Shown here: piece after piece, positions 1-8,467 of the stretch
Layout of the letters: each line of letters starts with the position of its first letter
How positions within the stretch are numbered: the stretch's first letter is position 1
Translations under genes and position numbers: made by a program
NCBI GenBank assembly: GCA_002316015.1
Contig: DCCS01000023.1
Coordinates: forward strand, 21,974 to 85,973
Origin: Prevotellaceae bacterium UBA1075
Lineage (GTDB): Bacteria > Bacteroidota > Bacteroidia > Bacteroidales > Bacteroidaceae
DNA: 64,000 nt
Direction of reading: 5' to 3'
Notes under the pieces: generated by a model
Told to the model about the DNA's origin: nothing
The model's input: the letters and a program-made list of their open reading frames with translations, nothing else
Databases searched by the model: none

Positions 1-44
1 GATGCAGCGCGCCGCGTTGGCAGATGCAGTGCTCTGCGTTGACC
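1..44. repeat. Two degenerate 22-base tandem units at window edge
   Basis: Two consecutive 22-base blocks (1-22 and 23-44) share the pattern GATGCAG.GC....GCGTTG.C. The same period and the shared GCGTTGGC core match the much cleaner tandem repeats at 25070-25172 and 61164-61251. More units may lie to the left, outside the window. The match to the other two loci is partial, so common origin is an inference. Confidence 0.4.
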
Positions 45-66
45 GTTCAGCCCAGGCCGGACGGTC
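41..66. repeat. Small palindromic repeat, GCCCAGGC core
   Basis: GACCGT (41-46) pairs with ACGGTC (61-66) around a CAGCCCAGGCCGG core. The core resembles the elements at 7985-8001 and 8036-8075, so this looks like a member of a short dispersed palindromic family. Confidence 0.4.
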
Positions 67-310
67 AGCGCGTCCGCACGCTTTCGGTGCCCCATGGAGG
101 GCAGTTGTGTGTGGAGGAAGGGCATCCCCGTGCTTCCCGCCCGACGGGGCGGGCGTGTGTGCCGCCTTCCCGTTCCGTCCCCGTCCCTTTTTCAGCGTGC
201 CGGCCAGCAACCCCCGGGTTTCGGGTCATTCGCATGCCGCCTGGTTTGTGGTTTCCTGTGCGACTTGAAATATCCCGGCCCATAATGCCGGGCATTCGCT
301 CAAAAACACC
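67..310. other. Gene-free stretch upstream of yccF
   Basis: No convincing coding frame on either strand. A GC hairpin, CCCGCCC (136-142) with GGGCGGG (147-153) around a GACG loop, is the only structure seen. It lacks a clear U tract and may be a weak terminator for a gene beyond the left edge. Confidence 0.4.
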
Positions 311-318
311 TACATTTG
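311..318 (+). promoter_or_regulatory. -7 box of yccF promoter
   Basis: TACATTTG fits the Bacteroidetes -7 consensus TAnnTTTG and lies 29 bases before the yccF ATG. No good -33 element is visible. Confidence 0.45.
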
Positions 319-347
319 CGTCAGGTAAACCACACATCATATATAAT

Positions 348-725
348 ATGCGCATACTCGGCAACCTCATCTGGTGGGTGTTCGGCGGGCTGGAGGCAGC
401 GATAGGCTACTTCACCGGCAGCCTGGCGCTGGCCATCACCATCATTGGCATCCCCCTGGCCATGCAGACGTTCAAGCTCGGGCTGCTCTGCCTGTGGCCT
501 TTCGGTGCGCGGGTGGAGGATGGCGACTGCCCGCCTGGCTGCCTGCGCGTCCCGCTCAACCTGCTCTGGATACTGTCCGGCGGCCTCTGGGCTTGTCTTG
601 TGCATGTGCTCTTCGGGCTTTTGCTGGCTGTCACCATCATCGGCATACCCTTTGCCAGGCAGCACTTCAAGATGGCCGGGCTGGCACTTGCCCCCTTCGG
701 CAGGACTGTGGCACTGGACTTCTGA
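348..725 (+). CDS. yccF: YccF-family (DUF307) inner membrane protein
   Basis: A 125-residue hydrophobic protein of the YccF/DUF307 family, whose role is not established. It is an internal duplication: two halves each carry a membrane segment followed by the family signature, TIIGIPLAMQTFKLGLL in the first half and TIIGIPFARQHFKMAGL in the second, each followed by a PFG turn. The ATG at 348 was chosen because the first residues (MRILGNLIWWV) match the usual family start and a -7 box lies just upstream. The same frame stays open far to the left but without family sequence. Length is normal for the family. Confidence 0.85.
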   Translation: MRILGNLIWWVFGGLEAAIGYFTGSLALAITIIGIPLAMQTFKLGLLCLWPFGARVEDGDCPPGCLRVPLNLLWILSGGLWACLVHVLFGLLLAVTIIGIPFARQHFKMAGLALAPFGRTVALDF

Positions 726-757
726 TTTCGCGTGTGCGGGGGCTTCATATATGGATT

Positions 758-1054
758 ATGTACCAAAAGTTTATCATCAACCAGGACGGAGTGCTCAGGT
801 TCGGGCAGGTGTTTCTGCACCGCGACTTGCTGAGGACGGGCGAGCGGTGTGTCTATGGCGGCGGGCTGTGGCGTGTGGACGAGGAGCGAAGGCTTGTGCT
901 GCTCTTCGGGCGCTCGTTTGACTTCGGCGAGCCGGACTTTGACCATGTGCGCAGCATTGACTGGACGGGGCTTGGGGGAAAGCCCGTCCCGCTCTACCAC
1001 ATGTGCGACTGGCCCGACGGGGAGGCGCTTGTACCCGTATATGCCAGGCGATGA
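758..1054 (+). CDS. Small conserved-looking hypothetical protein
   Basis: A 98-residue soluble protein, not recognised. It begins MYQKFIINQDG, has no signal peptide or membrane segment, and is rich in aromatic and charged residues (GGGLWRVDEERRLVLLFGRSFDFGEPDFD). It follows yccF by 32 bases on the same strand and may be co-transcribed. The start at 758 is chosen over the ATG at 751, which is in another frame. Codon use (G/C at third positions) fits a real gene of this genome. A short single-domain beta protein is plausible from the alternating hydrophobic pattern, but no function can be given. Confidence 0.65.
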   Translation: MYQKFIINQDGVLRFGQVFLHRDLLRTGERCVYGGGLWRVDEERRLVLLFGRSFDFGEPDFDHVRSIDWTGLGGKPVPLYHMCDWPDGEALVPVYARR

Positions 1055-1440
1055 GTGGCGGCGTGACATCCGGGGGCGCGGCAAACGCATGCCGGCGGAT
1101 GCCGTGGCCGGATGCCGCCGGCTTGCGGCCGCCCTGCGGTCACGCCCGCACCGGGAGCGCGGGAACAGGGCGGACATCTCAGGCTTACAGGATGACGGCT
1201 TCATCCTCTCGCCCATCCGTCACAGCCATGCCCGGGCGGGTGGGCAAGTACCCGCAACGAGCATCCAGGGAGTGCCCGCAACTGTCCGGCGTGCCGTGAG
1301 GCGGTTCTTCACGCCACCGGCACCGCCGGGGGGCTGTACCGCATTTCAGCTACTGCACGGCTTTTTCGGCACACAGGACTACACAATACAGGTTAGAGGG
1401 CACATATTTCTGCCCGTTCCTCATGGCCACATCAAAGAAT
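1055..1440. other. Gene-free stretch before pflB
   Basis: No gene recognised. The sequence is GC-rich with several short inverted repeats (for example around the GCCCGGGCGGGTGGGC run near 1230) but no clear terminator. Confidence 0.4.
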
Positions 1441-1445
1441 GCCCC

Positions 1446-1453
1446 TACCTTTG
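1446..1453 (+). promoter_or_regulatory. -7 box of pflB promoter
   Basis: TACCTTTG is an exact TAnnTTTG match. Transcription would start near 1460, which places the upstream in-frame ATG at 1439 outside the message and supports 1511 as the pflB start. Confidence 0.6.
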
Positions 1454-1510
1454 CAGCCTCAAAGAAAAAGGTGCCCATTCACACCTGAACGCAACTCAAA
1501 AGTAAAAAGC

Positions 1511-3745
1511 ATGAAATTGACCCACCAACTGAACCAGTATGAGGGATTCATCTGGAAGCGAGAGATCAACGTACGCGACTTCATCCAGCACAACTACACA
1601 CCGTATGAGGGTGACGCCTCATTCCTGGCACCTGCCACCGAGCGCACCCTGCGCCTGTGGAACCAGTTGAGTGAGATGTTCAAGGTAGAGCGCGAGAAGG
1701 GCGTGTATGACGCCGAGACGAAGCTCCCGCAGACACTCACCACCTATGGCGCAGGCTATATCAACAAGGAGGACGAGGTGATTGTGGGTCTGCAGACCGA
1801 CGCTCCGCTCAAGCGCGGTATCTTCCCCAAGGGAGGCATACGCATGGTGGAGTCGGCCCTGGAGGCATACGGCTACAAGCTTGACAGCGGGACCAAGGAG
1901 ATATACACCAAGTACCGCAAGACACACAACCAGGGCGTGTTCTCGGCCTACACCAAGGACATCCGCGACGCGCGCCACAGCCACATCATCACCGGGCTGC
2001 CCGATGCTTACGGGCGTGGACGCATCATCGGTGACTATCGCCGCATTGCCCTGTATGGCGTGAACAACCTCATCGAGGAGAAGAAGCGCTACATGGACCG
2101 CCTGGACATCGCCGAGATGAGCGACGAGGCGATACGCTGCCGCGAGGAGATTACCGAGCAGATCCAGGCGCTGAAGGACTTCGTGAAGATGTGTGCGGCT
2201 TACGGCTTCGACGTGACCAAGCCCGCACAGAACGCGCGCGAGGCTGTGCAGTTTGTGTATTTCGGCTACCTGGGTGCCGTGAAGGACCAGGACGGGGCTG
2301 CCATGTCCATCGGGCGCATCTCCACATTCCTCGACATCTTCATCGAGAGCGACCTGCGCGAGGGCAGGCTCACCGAGCAGGAGGCCCAGGAACTCATTGA
2401 CCAGCTGATAGTCAAGTTGCGCATCGTGCGCTTCCTGCGCACCCCCGAGTACAACGAACTCTTCTCGGGCGACCCCGTGTGGGTGACGGCAACCGAGGGG
2501 GGCATGGGCATCGACGGGCGCACGCTGGTGACCAAGACCTGCTTCCGCATGCTGCACACGCTGGAGAACCTGGGTCCCGCCCCCGAGCCCAACCTCACCG
2601 TGCTGTGGAGCGAGCGCCTGCCCGAGGGCTGGAAGCGCTATTGCGCCGAGATGAGCATCAAGACCTCGGCCATCCAGTACGAGAATGACGAGCTCATGCG
2701 TCCCGACTATGGCGACGACTATGGCATTGCCTGCTGCGTGAGTCCCATGAAGATAGGCAAGCAGATGCAGTTCTTCGGAGCACGCGCCAACCTGGCCAAG
2801 TGCCTGCTCTATGCCATCAACGGCGGACGCGACGAGCGCAGCGGCGAGCAGGTGGCTCCCGCCTACGCACCCATCACGGCCGACACGCTCGACTATGACG
2901 AGGTGATGGAGAAGTTTGAGCAGATGATGAAGTGGCTGGCCAGAACGTATGCCAACGCCCTGCACATCATCCACTACATGCACGACAAGTATGACTACGA
3001 GGCGTTTGAGATGTCGCTGCATGACGGCGACGTGGAGCGCACACGCGCCACGGGCATCGCCGGACTCTCCATCGTGGCCGACTCGCTGGCCGCCATAAAG
3101 TTCGGCACGGTGAAGGTCATCCGCGACGGGCGTGGCCTGGCCGTGGGCTTCGAGAACACGGGCTATGTGCCCTTCGGGAACAACGACGACAACACCGACG
3201 CGCTCGCGCTGATGATTACCGAGAAGTTCATGGAGTACATGCGCCAGCACAACACCTATCGCGGGGCCAAGCCCACCCAGTCGCTGCTCACCATCACGTC
3301 GAATGTGGTGTATGGCAAATATACAGGCGCGACTCCCGATGGCCGTCCCGCAGGCGTGCCGTTCGCCCCGGGAGCCAATCCCATGAACGGACGCGACACG
3401 CGCGGGGCCGTTGCAGCCCTGTCGTCAGTGGCCAAGCTGCCCTTCCAGCACTCGCACGACGGCATCTCCTACACCTTCGCCATCTCGCCCGCGACGCTGG
3501 GCAAGCAGCCCGACATCCAGGTGAGCAACCTGGTGAGCCTGTTGGATGGCTACTTTACACCCGACGGGGGACACCATCTGAACGTGAACGTGTTTGACCG
3601 CCAGCTGCTTGTGGATGCCATGGAGCACCCCGAGAAGTATCCGCAACTCACCATCCGCGTGTCGGGTTATGCGGTCAACTTCATCAAGTTGACCCGCGAG
3701 CAGCAGCTGGATGTGCTGAGCCGTACCATCAACCAGAGCCTCTGA
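1511..3745 (+). CDS. pflB: Formate C-acetyltransferase (pyruvate formate-lyase)
   Basis: Glycyl-radical enzyme of 744 residues that converts pyruvate and CoA to acetyl-CoA and formate in anaerobic sugar metabolism. The catalytic cysteine pair is Cys408-Cys409 in GIACCVSPM. The glycyl radical site is Gly719 in the C-terminal motif RVSGYAVNF. The N-terminus ([20 protein letters not shown]) and the overall length match PflB rather than the diol-dehydratase or choline-lyase branches, since the Cys-Cys pair is diagnostic of PFL. The activase gene pflA follows 114 bases downstream. There is no formate channel (focA) next to it. The radical makes the enzyme oxygen sensitive, consistent with an anaerobe. 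Confidence 0.97.
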   Translation: MKLTHQLNQYEGFIWKREINVRDFIQHNYTPYEGDASFLAPATERTLRLWNQLSEMFKVEREKGVYDAETKLPQTLTTYGAGYINKEDEVIVGLQTDAPLKRGIFPKGGIRMVESALEAYGYKLDSGTKEIYTKYRKTHNQGVFSAYTKDIRDARHSHIITGLPDAYGRGRIIGDYRRIALYGVNNLIEEKKRYMDRLDIAEMSDEAIRCREEITEQIQALKDFVKMCAAYGFDVTKPAQNAREAVQFVYFGYLGAVKDQDGAAMSIGRISTFLDIFIESDLREGRLTEQEAQELIDQLIVKLRIVRFLRTPEYNELFSGDPVWVTATEGGMGIDGRTLVTKTCFRMLHTLENLGPAPEPNLTVLWSERLPEGWKRYCAEMSIKTSAIQYENDELMRPDYGDDYGIACCVSPMKIGKQMQFFGARANLAKCLLYAINGGRDERSGEQVAPAYAPITADTLDYDEVMEKFEQMMKWLARTYANALHIIHYMHDKYDYEAFEMSLHDGDVERTRATGIAGLSIVADSLAAIKFGTVKVIRDGRGLAVGFENTGYVPFGNNDDNTDALALMITEKFMEYMRQHNTYRGAKPTQSLLTITSNVVYGKYTGATPDGRPAGVPFAPGANPMNGRDTRGAVAALSSVAKLPFQHSHDGISYTFAISPATLGKQPDIQVSNLVSLLDGYFTPDGGHHLNVNVFDRQLLVDAMEHPEKYPQLTIRVSGYAVNFIKLTREQQLDVLSRTINQSL

Positions 3746-3859
3746 GGGCTGTGGTAAGCAAGATATGCCGCTCCCTGGAAGGCATGAATGTGCTTTCCGG
3801 GGGACGGCTTTTTGTTTTCATTCAGATTGTTTCGTAGACAAGCCGAAGGAGTTAAGACG

Positions 3860-4594
3860 ATGAAGGGAAGGATACATTCGATAGAGACCTTCGGGGCCGT
3901 GGACGGTCCGGGGGTGCGCTTTGTGACGTTCATGCAGGGGTGTCCCATGCGGTGCGCGTTCTGCCACAACCCCGACACCTGGGATCCCCGGGCGCGGGTG
4001 CAGTTTGAGTGGTCACCCGGGGAACTGCTTCACGAGGCTTTGCGTTACCGCTCCTTCATCCGCAAGGGCGGTGTGACGGTCAGTGGGGGAGAGCCTCTGG
4101 TGCAGGCCGAGTTCGTGGGGGAGTATTTCCGCCTGTGCCGGGAGAAGGGCTTGCACACGGCTCTGGATACCAGCGGGGCCATAAGCACCGGGCGCGCGTT
4201 CTCGGTGCTGGACTATACCGACCTGGTGCTGCTGGATGTGAAGACCACCGACGACAGTCTGCACGCGGCCTATACGGGATGCACGCGAAAGCCCAACCAG
4301 GCATGGATGGAGCGGCTGGCCCTGCTGGGCAAGCCCACCTGGATCAGGCATGTGGTGGTGCCGGGCTACACGGCTGGTGAGGCTCGCCTGCGTGCGTTGG
4401 CCGAGTGGCTGAAGCCCTATGCCGGGGTCATCGAGCGGGTGGAGTTGCTGCCCTATCACACCATGGGGGTGTATAAATACGGGCAGTTGGGAATCAAGTA
4501 TCCCCTGGAGGGCGTTCCCGCCCTCGCGCAGGAGGAGATACAGAGTGCCCGCGAGTTGTTCCGTGACATGCTGCCCGGCATCACCATTGGCTGA
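3860..4594 (+). CDS. pflA: Pyruvate formate-lyase activating enzyme
   Basis: Radical SAM enzyme of 244 residues that installs the glycyl radical on PflB. The iron-sulfur cluster motif is Cys28, Cys32 and Cys35 in GCPMRCAFC, followed by the SAM-binding VSGGEPL segment. The N-terminus IHSIETFGAVDGPGVRF is typical of PflA. There is no inserted ferredoxin domain, which separates it from the longer glycerol-dehydratase activases. It sits directly after pflB in the same direction and is probably in one operon with it. The ATG at 3860 gives the family N-terminus; an upstream in-frame ATG at 3788 only adds unrelated sequence. Confidence 0.96.
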   Translation: MKGRIHSIETFGAVDGPGVRFVTFMQGCPMRCAFCHNPDTWDPRARVQFEWSPGELLHEALRYRSFIRKGGVTVSGGEPLVQAEFVGEYFRLCREKGLHTALDTSGAISTGRAFSVLDYTDLVLLDVKTTDDSLHAAYTGCTRKPNQAWMERLALLGKPTWIRHVVVPGYTAGEARLRALAEWLKPYAGVIERVELLPYHTMGVYKYGQLGIKYPLEGVPALAQEEIQSARELFRDMLPGITIG

Positions 4595-4693
4595 GACGAT
4601 GTGCGGGACGGCCCCAATCGGGCCAAGTCCGGGCGCGGGCGGGAGCGCGGGGCACGCTGTCCGGGGAAGTGCCGGTGACTCCACGGCACAAGA

Positions 4694-4725
4694 AAAAGGA
4701 TGCCTCTCAGCAGAAGCATCCTTTT
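4694..4725. terminator. Bidirectional intrinsic terminator
   Basis: AAAAGGATGC (4694-4703) is perfectly complementary to GCATCCTTTT (4716-4725). A-runs and T-runs flank the stem, so it can end both pflA (+) and the tRNA-Glu transcript (-). Confidence 0.75.
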
Positions 4726-4735
4726 CCGTTACGGG

Positions 4736-4807
4736 TAGCGCCTACGGGAATCGAACCCGTGTTCCATGCGTGAGAGGCATGTGTCCTAGCCGCTAGACGA
4801 AAGCGCC
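4736..4807 (-). tRNA. tRNA-Glu (anticodon CTC), copy 1
   Basis: The reverse complement folds as a cloverleaf: acceptor GGCGCTT with AGGCGCT, D arm GTCTAGCGGCTAGGAC, anticodon loop CTCTCAC reading CTC, and T arm ACGGGTTCGATTCCCGT. CCA is not encoded. It is identical to copy 2 at 4908-4979. A CTC anticodon reads GAG, in line with the high-GC codon use here. Confidence 0.95.
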
Positions 4808-4872
4808 ATGGCGTGGTGGAGCGTGTAGTCTCCTCCCCGAACTCCCTCTTCTCAAATGTTTGCCCACTAAAA

Positions 4873-4898
4873 AAGGATGCCTTTGTGCGGGTATCCTT
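4873..4898 (-). terminator. Hairpin between the two tRNA-Glu copies
   Basis: AAGGATGCC (4873-4881) pairs with GGGTATCCTT (4889-4898) imperfectly. It resembles the terminator after copy 1, suggesting the duplicated unit included tRNA plus terminator. Confidence 0.45.
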
Positions 4899-4907
4899 CC
4901 TCTGGGG

Positions 4908-4979
4908 TAGCGCCTACGGGAATCGAACCCGTGTTCCATGCGTGAGAGGCATGTGTCCTAGCCGCTAGACGAAAGCGCC
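4908..4979 (-). tRNA. tRNA-Glu (anticodon CTC), copy 2
   Basis: Same 72-base sequence as the copy at 4736-4807, offset by 172 bases. It lies between tRNA-Ser and copy 1 on the minus strand and is probably co-transcribed with them. Confidence 0.95.
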
Positions 4980-5006
4980 GTGTGCAATGTCGAGGGGTCA
5001 ATCGGG

Positions 5007-5094
5007 CGGAAGCTGGGGGATTCGAACCCCCGGTACGGTAAACCCGCACGTCAGTTTAGCAAACTGGTGGTTTCAGCCACTCACCCAAACTTCC
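5007..5094 (-). tRNA. tRNA-Ser (anticodon GCT)
   Basis: Class II tRNA of 88 bases with a long variable arm. Acceptor GGAAGTT pairs with AGCTTCC, the anticodon loop TTGCTAA gives GCT (reads AGC/AGU), and the T arm is CGGGGGTTCGAATCCCCC. It is first in a minus-strand tRNA cluster with the two tRNA-Glu genes. Confidence 0.95.
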
Positions 5095-5145
5095 TTCTTC
5101 TCGCTCCGGGGCGAACCGCTGTCCGTACCCCTCTCTATTGCGATG

Positions 5146-5176
5146 CAAAGGTATGGGTTTTTCCGTATTCGCGCAA
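5146..5176 (-). promoter_or_regulatory. Promoter of the tRNA-Ser/Glu cluster
   Basis: Reading the minus strand, TTG (5174-5176) is followed after 20 bases by TACCTTTG (5146-5153). This is the standard Bacteroidetes -33/-7 arrangement, about 50 bases before tRNA-Ser. Confidence 0.7.
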
Positions 5177-5196
5177 GTGTTCGGGTGAAAAATTCA

Positions 5197-5204
5197 TATC
5201 TTTG
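5197..5204 (+). promoter_or_regulatory. -7 box of the sugar operon promoter
   Basis: TATCTTTG fits TAnnTTTG and points to the isomerase gene at 5282. It diverges from the tRNA promoter at 5146-5176. Confidence 0.55.
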
Positions 5205-5281
5205 CACAGAATAAGGTGCGGTCTTGGAGCCTGTGGCTTGCCTCTTGGAGCCAGTGCCCGCACAATCTGCGCTGTAAACGA

Positions 5282-5731
5282 ATGAGCATGGGCAAGATGA
5301 GTGATGAGAAGAAGACGCGCTTGCCGGGCGGTTGCCGTCTGGTGGAAGTGCCGGAGATAAGGGACGCGCGCGGGAGTCTCTCTTTCCTGCAGGGGGGGGC
5401 GGGAGTGCCGTTCACCATAGAGCGGGTGTTCTGGATATGGGATGTCCCGCAGGGACAGACCAGGGGCGGGCATGCCCACAGGACGTGTGACGAGGTCGTG
5501 TTCCCCCTCAGTGGGGCATTCACGATGCATGTGGACGATGGTGCCGCCCAGGCCGATGTGGTGATGGACAGCCCCACCTGCGGCATACTGGTTCCCGCCG
5601 GCGTGTGGTGCAGCCTGGCGGACTTCCACGAAGGGACTGTTTGCCTGGCAGTGGCCTCGCAGCCTTATGACGCATCGGGCTATATCAACAATCACGAGGA
5701 TTATATCGGGGAAGTCAAGGGGAAGCGATGA
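5282..5731 (+). CDS. WxcM/FdtA-like sugar 3,4-ketoisomerase (cupin)
   Basis: A 149-residue cupin of the FdtA/QdtA/WxcM family, which isomerises dTDP-4-keto-6-deoxyglucose to its 3-keto form. Diagnostic parts are the RGSLSFLQ segment, the [19 protein letters not shown] metal/substrate-binding stretch and the [13 protein letters not shown] turn. The ATG at 5282 is used; starts at 5288 and 5297 are also possible. It overlaps the next gene by 4 bases (ATGA), so translation is coupled. The partner aminotransferase and acyltransferase are both in that next gene, which completes a dTDP-3-acylamino-3,6-dideoxyhexose route except for the upstream nucleotidylyltransferase and dehydratase, which are not in this window. 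The exact sugar isomer cannot be told from sequence. Confidence 0.85.
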   Translation: MSMGKMSDEKKTRLPGGCRLVEVPEIRDARGSLSFLQGGAGVPFTIERVFWIWDVPQGQTRGGHAHRTCDEVVFPLSGAFTMHVDDGAAQADVVMDSPTCGILVPAGVWCSLADFHEGTVCLAVASQPYDASGYINNHEDYIGEVKGKR

Positions 5732-7890
5732 CAGTCATACCATATTCAATCAACAAGCGCGAGGACTGGGACTCCTTCGTGCGCAGGTCAAAGAACGGGA
5801 CATTCCTGCTTCAGCGCGGTTTCATGGATTATCATGCCGATCGCTTCTTCGACTGCTCGGTGATGGTATACGAGGGGATAACTCCCGCTGACGGTTATCA
5901 GGAGGAAGTTCCTGACAGCAGGGGACTGGTGGCTCTGTTCCCCGCCAACTGGGTCGAGGACGAGGCTTGCGTGTACTCGCACCAGGGCCTCACCTATGGC
6001 GGGCTGCTGGTGCTTCCCGAGGTCACGCAGGTCGAGGTGATGCGCATCCTGCAGGCTGTGCTGCTCTATTACCAGGGCTACCTGGGGGCACGCAGGGTGG
6101 TGGTAAAGCCTATACCTTATATATATAGTGGTGTGCCCAGTGGCGAGGAACTGTACGCGCTCTTCCGCGCGGGGGCTGACCTCAGGTGCCGCCAGGTGAG
6201 CACCGTGGTGAGCATGGCCCATCCCATGAAGATGCGCACTCTGCGCATGCGCCAGGCCAAGAAGGCCATCGAGCACGGGTTCTACATCGACCGCATGACC
6301 GAGGGGGACTATGGCACGCTGGAGGAATACTGGCACCTGCTCGATGAGGTGCTGCAGTCACACCACCATGTGCACCCCGTACACACGGCCGACGAGATGA
6401 GGCTGCTCATGCAGCGTTTTCCCAAGGAGATAAAGCTCTACCTCGTGAGGTGCGACCACGGGATAGTGGCAGGCACGGTGGTGTTCGAGACCGCGCGCGT
6501 GGCCCATGTGCAATATATAGCCTCGGGCGAAGAGGGGCGCGCCTTCGGCGCCCTCGACCTCCTGTTCCGCCATCTCATCAGCGAGCGTTACAAGCAGATG
6601 GAATATGTGGACTTTGGCATTTCCACCGAGAGGGGAGGGGCGTACCTCAACGAGGGACTGATTTTCCAGAAGGAAGGCTTCGGAGGCAGAGCCGTATGTT
6701 ATGACGTGTATGACGTTCCGCTGGACCGCAGCAGGCTGACGGGCATGTGCGGCAAGCAGGCAGGGGGCGTGGAGGAGAGGATCCCTTACCTGGAGCTCAA
6801 GAAGGTGTCCGACTCCTTTGAGCCTGCACTTTCCGAGACTGTGGCGCGCGTGGTGCGCAGCGGATGGTACTTGCAGGGAAGCGAGAACAAGCGCTTCGCG
6901 CGCCTCTATGCCGAGTATTGCGGTGCTGGATTCTGCGTGCCCACGGGCAACGGACTGGACGCGCTGGCCAATGTGCTGCGCGCTTACCGCCAGTTGCTGG
7001 GGTGGCAGACGGGCGACGAGGTGATTGTACCTTCCAACACCTTCATTGCCACGATACTGGCTGTGACGCATGCGGGACTCACGCCAGTGCTGTGTGAGCC
7101 GTCGATGACAGACTATCTGATGGATGTCACGCTGATAGAGCCACTCATCACACCGCGCACGCGTGCCATCATCCCGGTGCATCTATATGGGCGCCTGTGC
7201 GATATGGACACCATCATGAGCATCGCGCGGGAGCATGGGCTCAAGGTGATTGACGACGCGGCACAGGCTCACGGAGCCAGCGTGGGAGGCCGGCGGGCAG
7301 GCTCTCTGGCCGATGCCACTGCCTTCAGTTTCTATCCGGGAAAGAACCTGGGCGCGCTGGGCGACGCGGGCTGTGTGACCACCAGTGACGAGCAACTGGC
7401 CCGTGTGGTGCAAGCCATGGGCAACTATGGCAGCGAGGAGAAGTATGTGCACCTGTACAAGGGTGTCAACAGCCGTATGGACGAGATACAGGCGGCCGTG
7501 CTGAGCTTGAAACTGGGACGGCTCGATGCTGACAATGAACGCAGGAGGGAGATTGCGCGCCTCTATGACGAGGGCATACAGAATCCCCTGCTGACACTCC
7601 CCCAGGTGGCAGATGAGGCGGAGAGCAACGTCTACCACATCTATCCCGTGCGCTGTCCTGCACGCGACCAGTTGCAGAGATACCTGTCCGGCCATGGCAT
7701 ACAGGCACTGATTCACTATCCGGTGCCGCCCCACAAGCAGGCCGCCTACGCAGAATGGGCAGACAGGAAATACCGGGTGTCGGAGCGCATACATGCCGAG
7801 GAACTCTCGCTCCCTATTTCCCCCATGCTTACCGACGAGCAGGCCAGGCGCGTGATAGATGCCGTCAACGCCTTCAATGTGGAGTTGTAG
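5728..7890 (+). CDS. Fusion: GNAT/FemAB-like acyltransferase + DegT/DnrJ aminotransferase
   Basis: A 720-residue two-domain protein. Residues about 1-345 form a GNAT/FemAB-like acyltransferase region ([20 protein letters not shown], then [18 protein letters not shown] and [18 protein letters not shown]). Residues about 348-720 are a complete PLP-dependent sugar aminotransferase of the DegT/DnrJ/EryC1/StrS (FdtB-like) family, with Lys539 in [15 protein letters not shown] as the PLP lysine, [10 protein letters not shown], and [21 protein letters not shown] near the end. By family knowledge the aminotransferase makes the 3-amino sugar from the product of the preceding isomerase, and the acyltransferase domain would acylate it. 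The fusion of the two steps in one chain is unusual. The start overlaps the isomerase stop (ATGA). Confidence 0.85.
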   Translation: MTVIPYSINKREDWDSFVRRSKNGTFLLQRGFMDYHADRFFDCSVMVYEGITPADGYQEEVPDSRGLVALFPANWVEDEACVYSHQGLTYGGLLVLPEVTQVEVMRILQAVLLYYQGYLGARRVVVKPIPYIYSGVPSGEELYALFRAGADLRCRQVSTVVSMAHPMKMRTLRMRQAKKAIEHGFYIDRMTEGDYGTLEEYWHLLDEVLQSHHHVHPVHTADEMRLLMQRFPKEIKLYLVRCDHGIVAGTVVFETARVAHVQYIASGEEGRAFGALDLLFRHLISERYKQMEYVDFGISTERGGAYLNEGLIFQKEGFGGRAVCYDVYDVPLDRSRLTGMCGKQAGGVEERIPYLELKKVSDSFEPALSETVARVVRSGWYLQGSENKRFARLYAEYCGAGFCVPTGNGLDALANVLRAYRQLLGWQTGDEVIVPSNTFIATILAVTHAGLTPVLCEPSMTDYLMDVTLIEPLITPRTRAIIPVHLYGRLCDMDTIMSIAREHGLKVIDDAAQAHGASVGGRRAGSLADATAFSFYPGKNLGALGDAGCVTTSDEQLARVVQAMGNYGSEEKYVHLYKGVNSRMDEIQAAVLSLKLGRLDADNERRREIARLYDEGIQNPLLTLPQVADEAESNVYHIYPVRCPARDQLQRYLSGHGIQALIHYPVPPHKQAAYAEWADRKYRVSERIHAEELSLPISPMLTDEQARRVIDAVNAFNVEL

Positions 7891-8467
7891 TCTGTCCTCA
7901 AGTGTGGTGAGCAAGCGGAGCATGCTTACTTCGACCAAGGAAAATGGGTAAAAGGATGTGGGCAAGCGGCTTCTCCCATAGTCTAGCCCAGGCTGGAGGG
8001 TGAATGAAAGCACATTGCTTTGCCAGGCCAGTTGTCTTCTGTGACTGTCCAGCCCAGGCTGGAGGGTCACAGAAGAGTTGCCTCCCACGCGGGACGGATG
8101 GTCCTGCGATGAATAAGAGCCTACTGGCATCCTTCATAGAGTCATAATCCCAGTGGGCGCGAAGCAGGACTATCGGTAATCCACACCCAGGCAGTTCCTC
8201 ATGGAATTTGGACAGGGCTACGTTAGGCAAGTTTATTGCTTGGGAGGACTATGGGGCAATCTCGGCGGCATCAAAACATGCGATGCCACAACCGGTGCGT
8301 GTCACGAGAAGTCTGGTGCCAGGATGACCCTGGGCATATTCCAAGAAATCATAGACTGTGCTCCAGACGGCTCGATACCCCGGCGGTCATTTGACAGCCT
8401 TGTCAAGAGATGGAATGGCTGCTGTGGCACTGTTTGCCGGACAACTTTTGTGATGCGTGCCGTGCAG
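7891..8467. other. Gene-free stretch with palindromic repeats
   Basis: No intact gene. It holds the palindromic repeats at 7985-8075. From about 8324 a plus-strand frame reads MTLGIFQEII...RRSFDSLVKRWNG, which faintly recalls the N-terminus of IS4-type transposases, but it is too short and weak to call. Confidence 0.4.
7985..8075. repeat. Palindromic repeat pair including a 40-base hairpin
   Basis: The 17-mer AGCCCAGGCTGGAGGGT occurs at 7985-8001 and again at 8051-8067. The second copy sits in a near-perfect hairpin: CTTCTGTGAC (8036-8045) pairs with GTCACAGAAG (8066-8075), and inside it CCAGCC (8049-8054) pairs with GGCTGG (8057-8062). A related element is at 41-66. The form resembles REP-type bacterial intergenic palindromes. 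It could also end transcription of the sugar operon. Confidence 0.65.

Noticed and set aside
1439..1510. Upstream ATG as the start of pflB
   Set aside because: It precedes the likely transcription start set by the TACCTTTG box at 1446-1453 and adds sequence not seen in PFL.
1619..3250. Long minus-strand open frame opposite pflB
   Set aside because: Mirror of pflB; pflB catalytic and radical motifs are intact.
7466..7708. Small minus-strand frame inside the aminotransferase domain
   Set aside because: Antisense of a well-conserved coding region; no recognisable content.
8324..8460. IS4-type transposase fragment
   Set aside because: Only a faint resemblance over about 40 residues (FDSLVKRWNG), no inverted repeats, no further transposase sequence.
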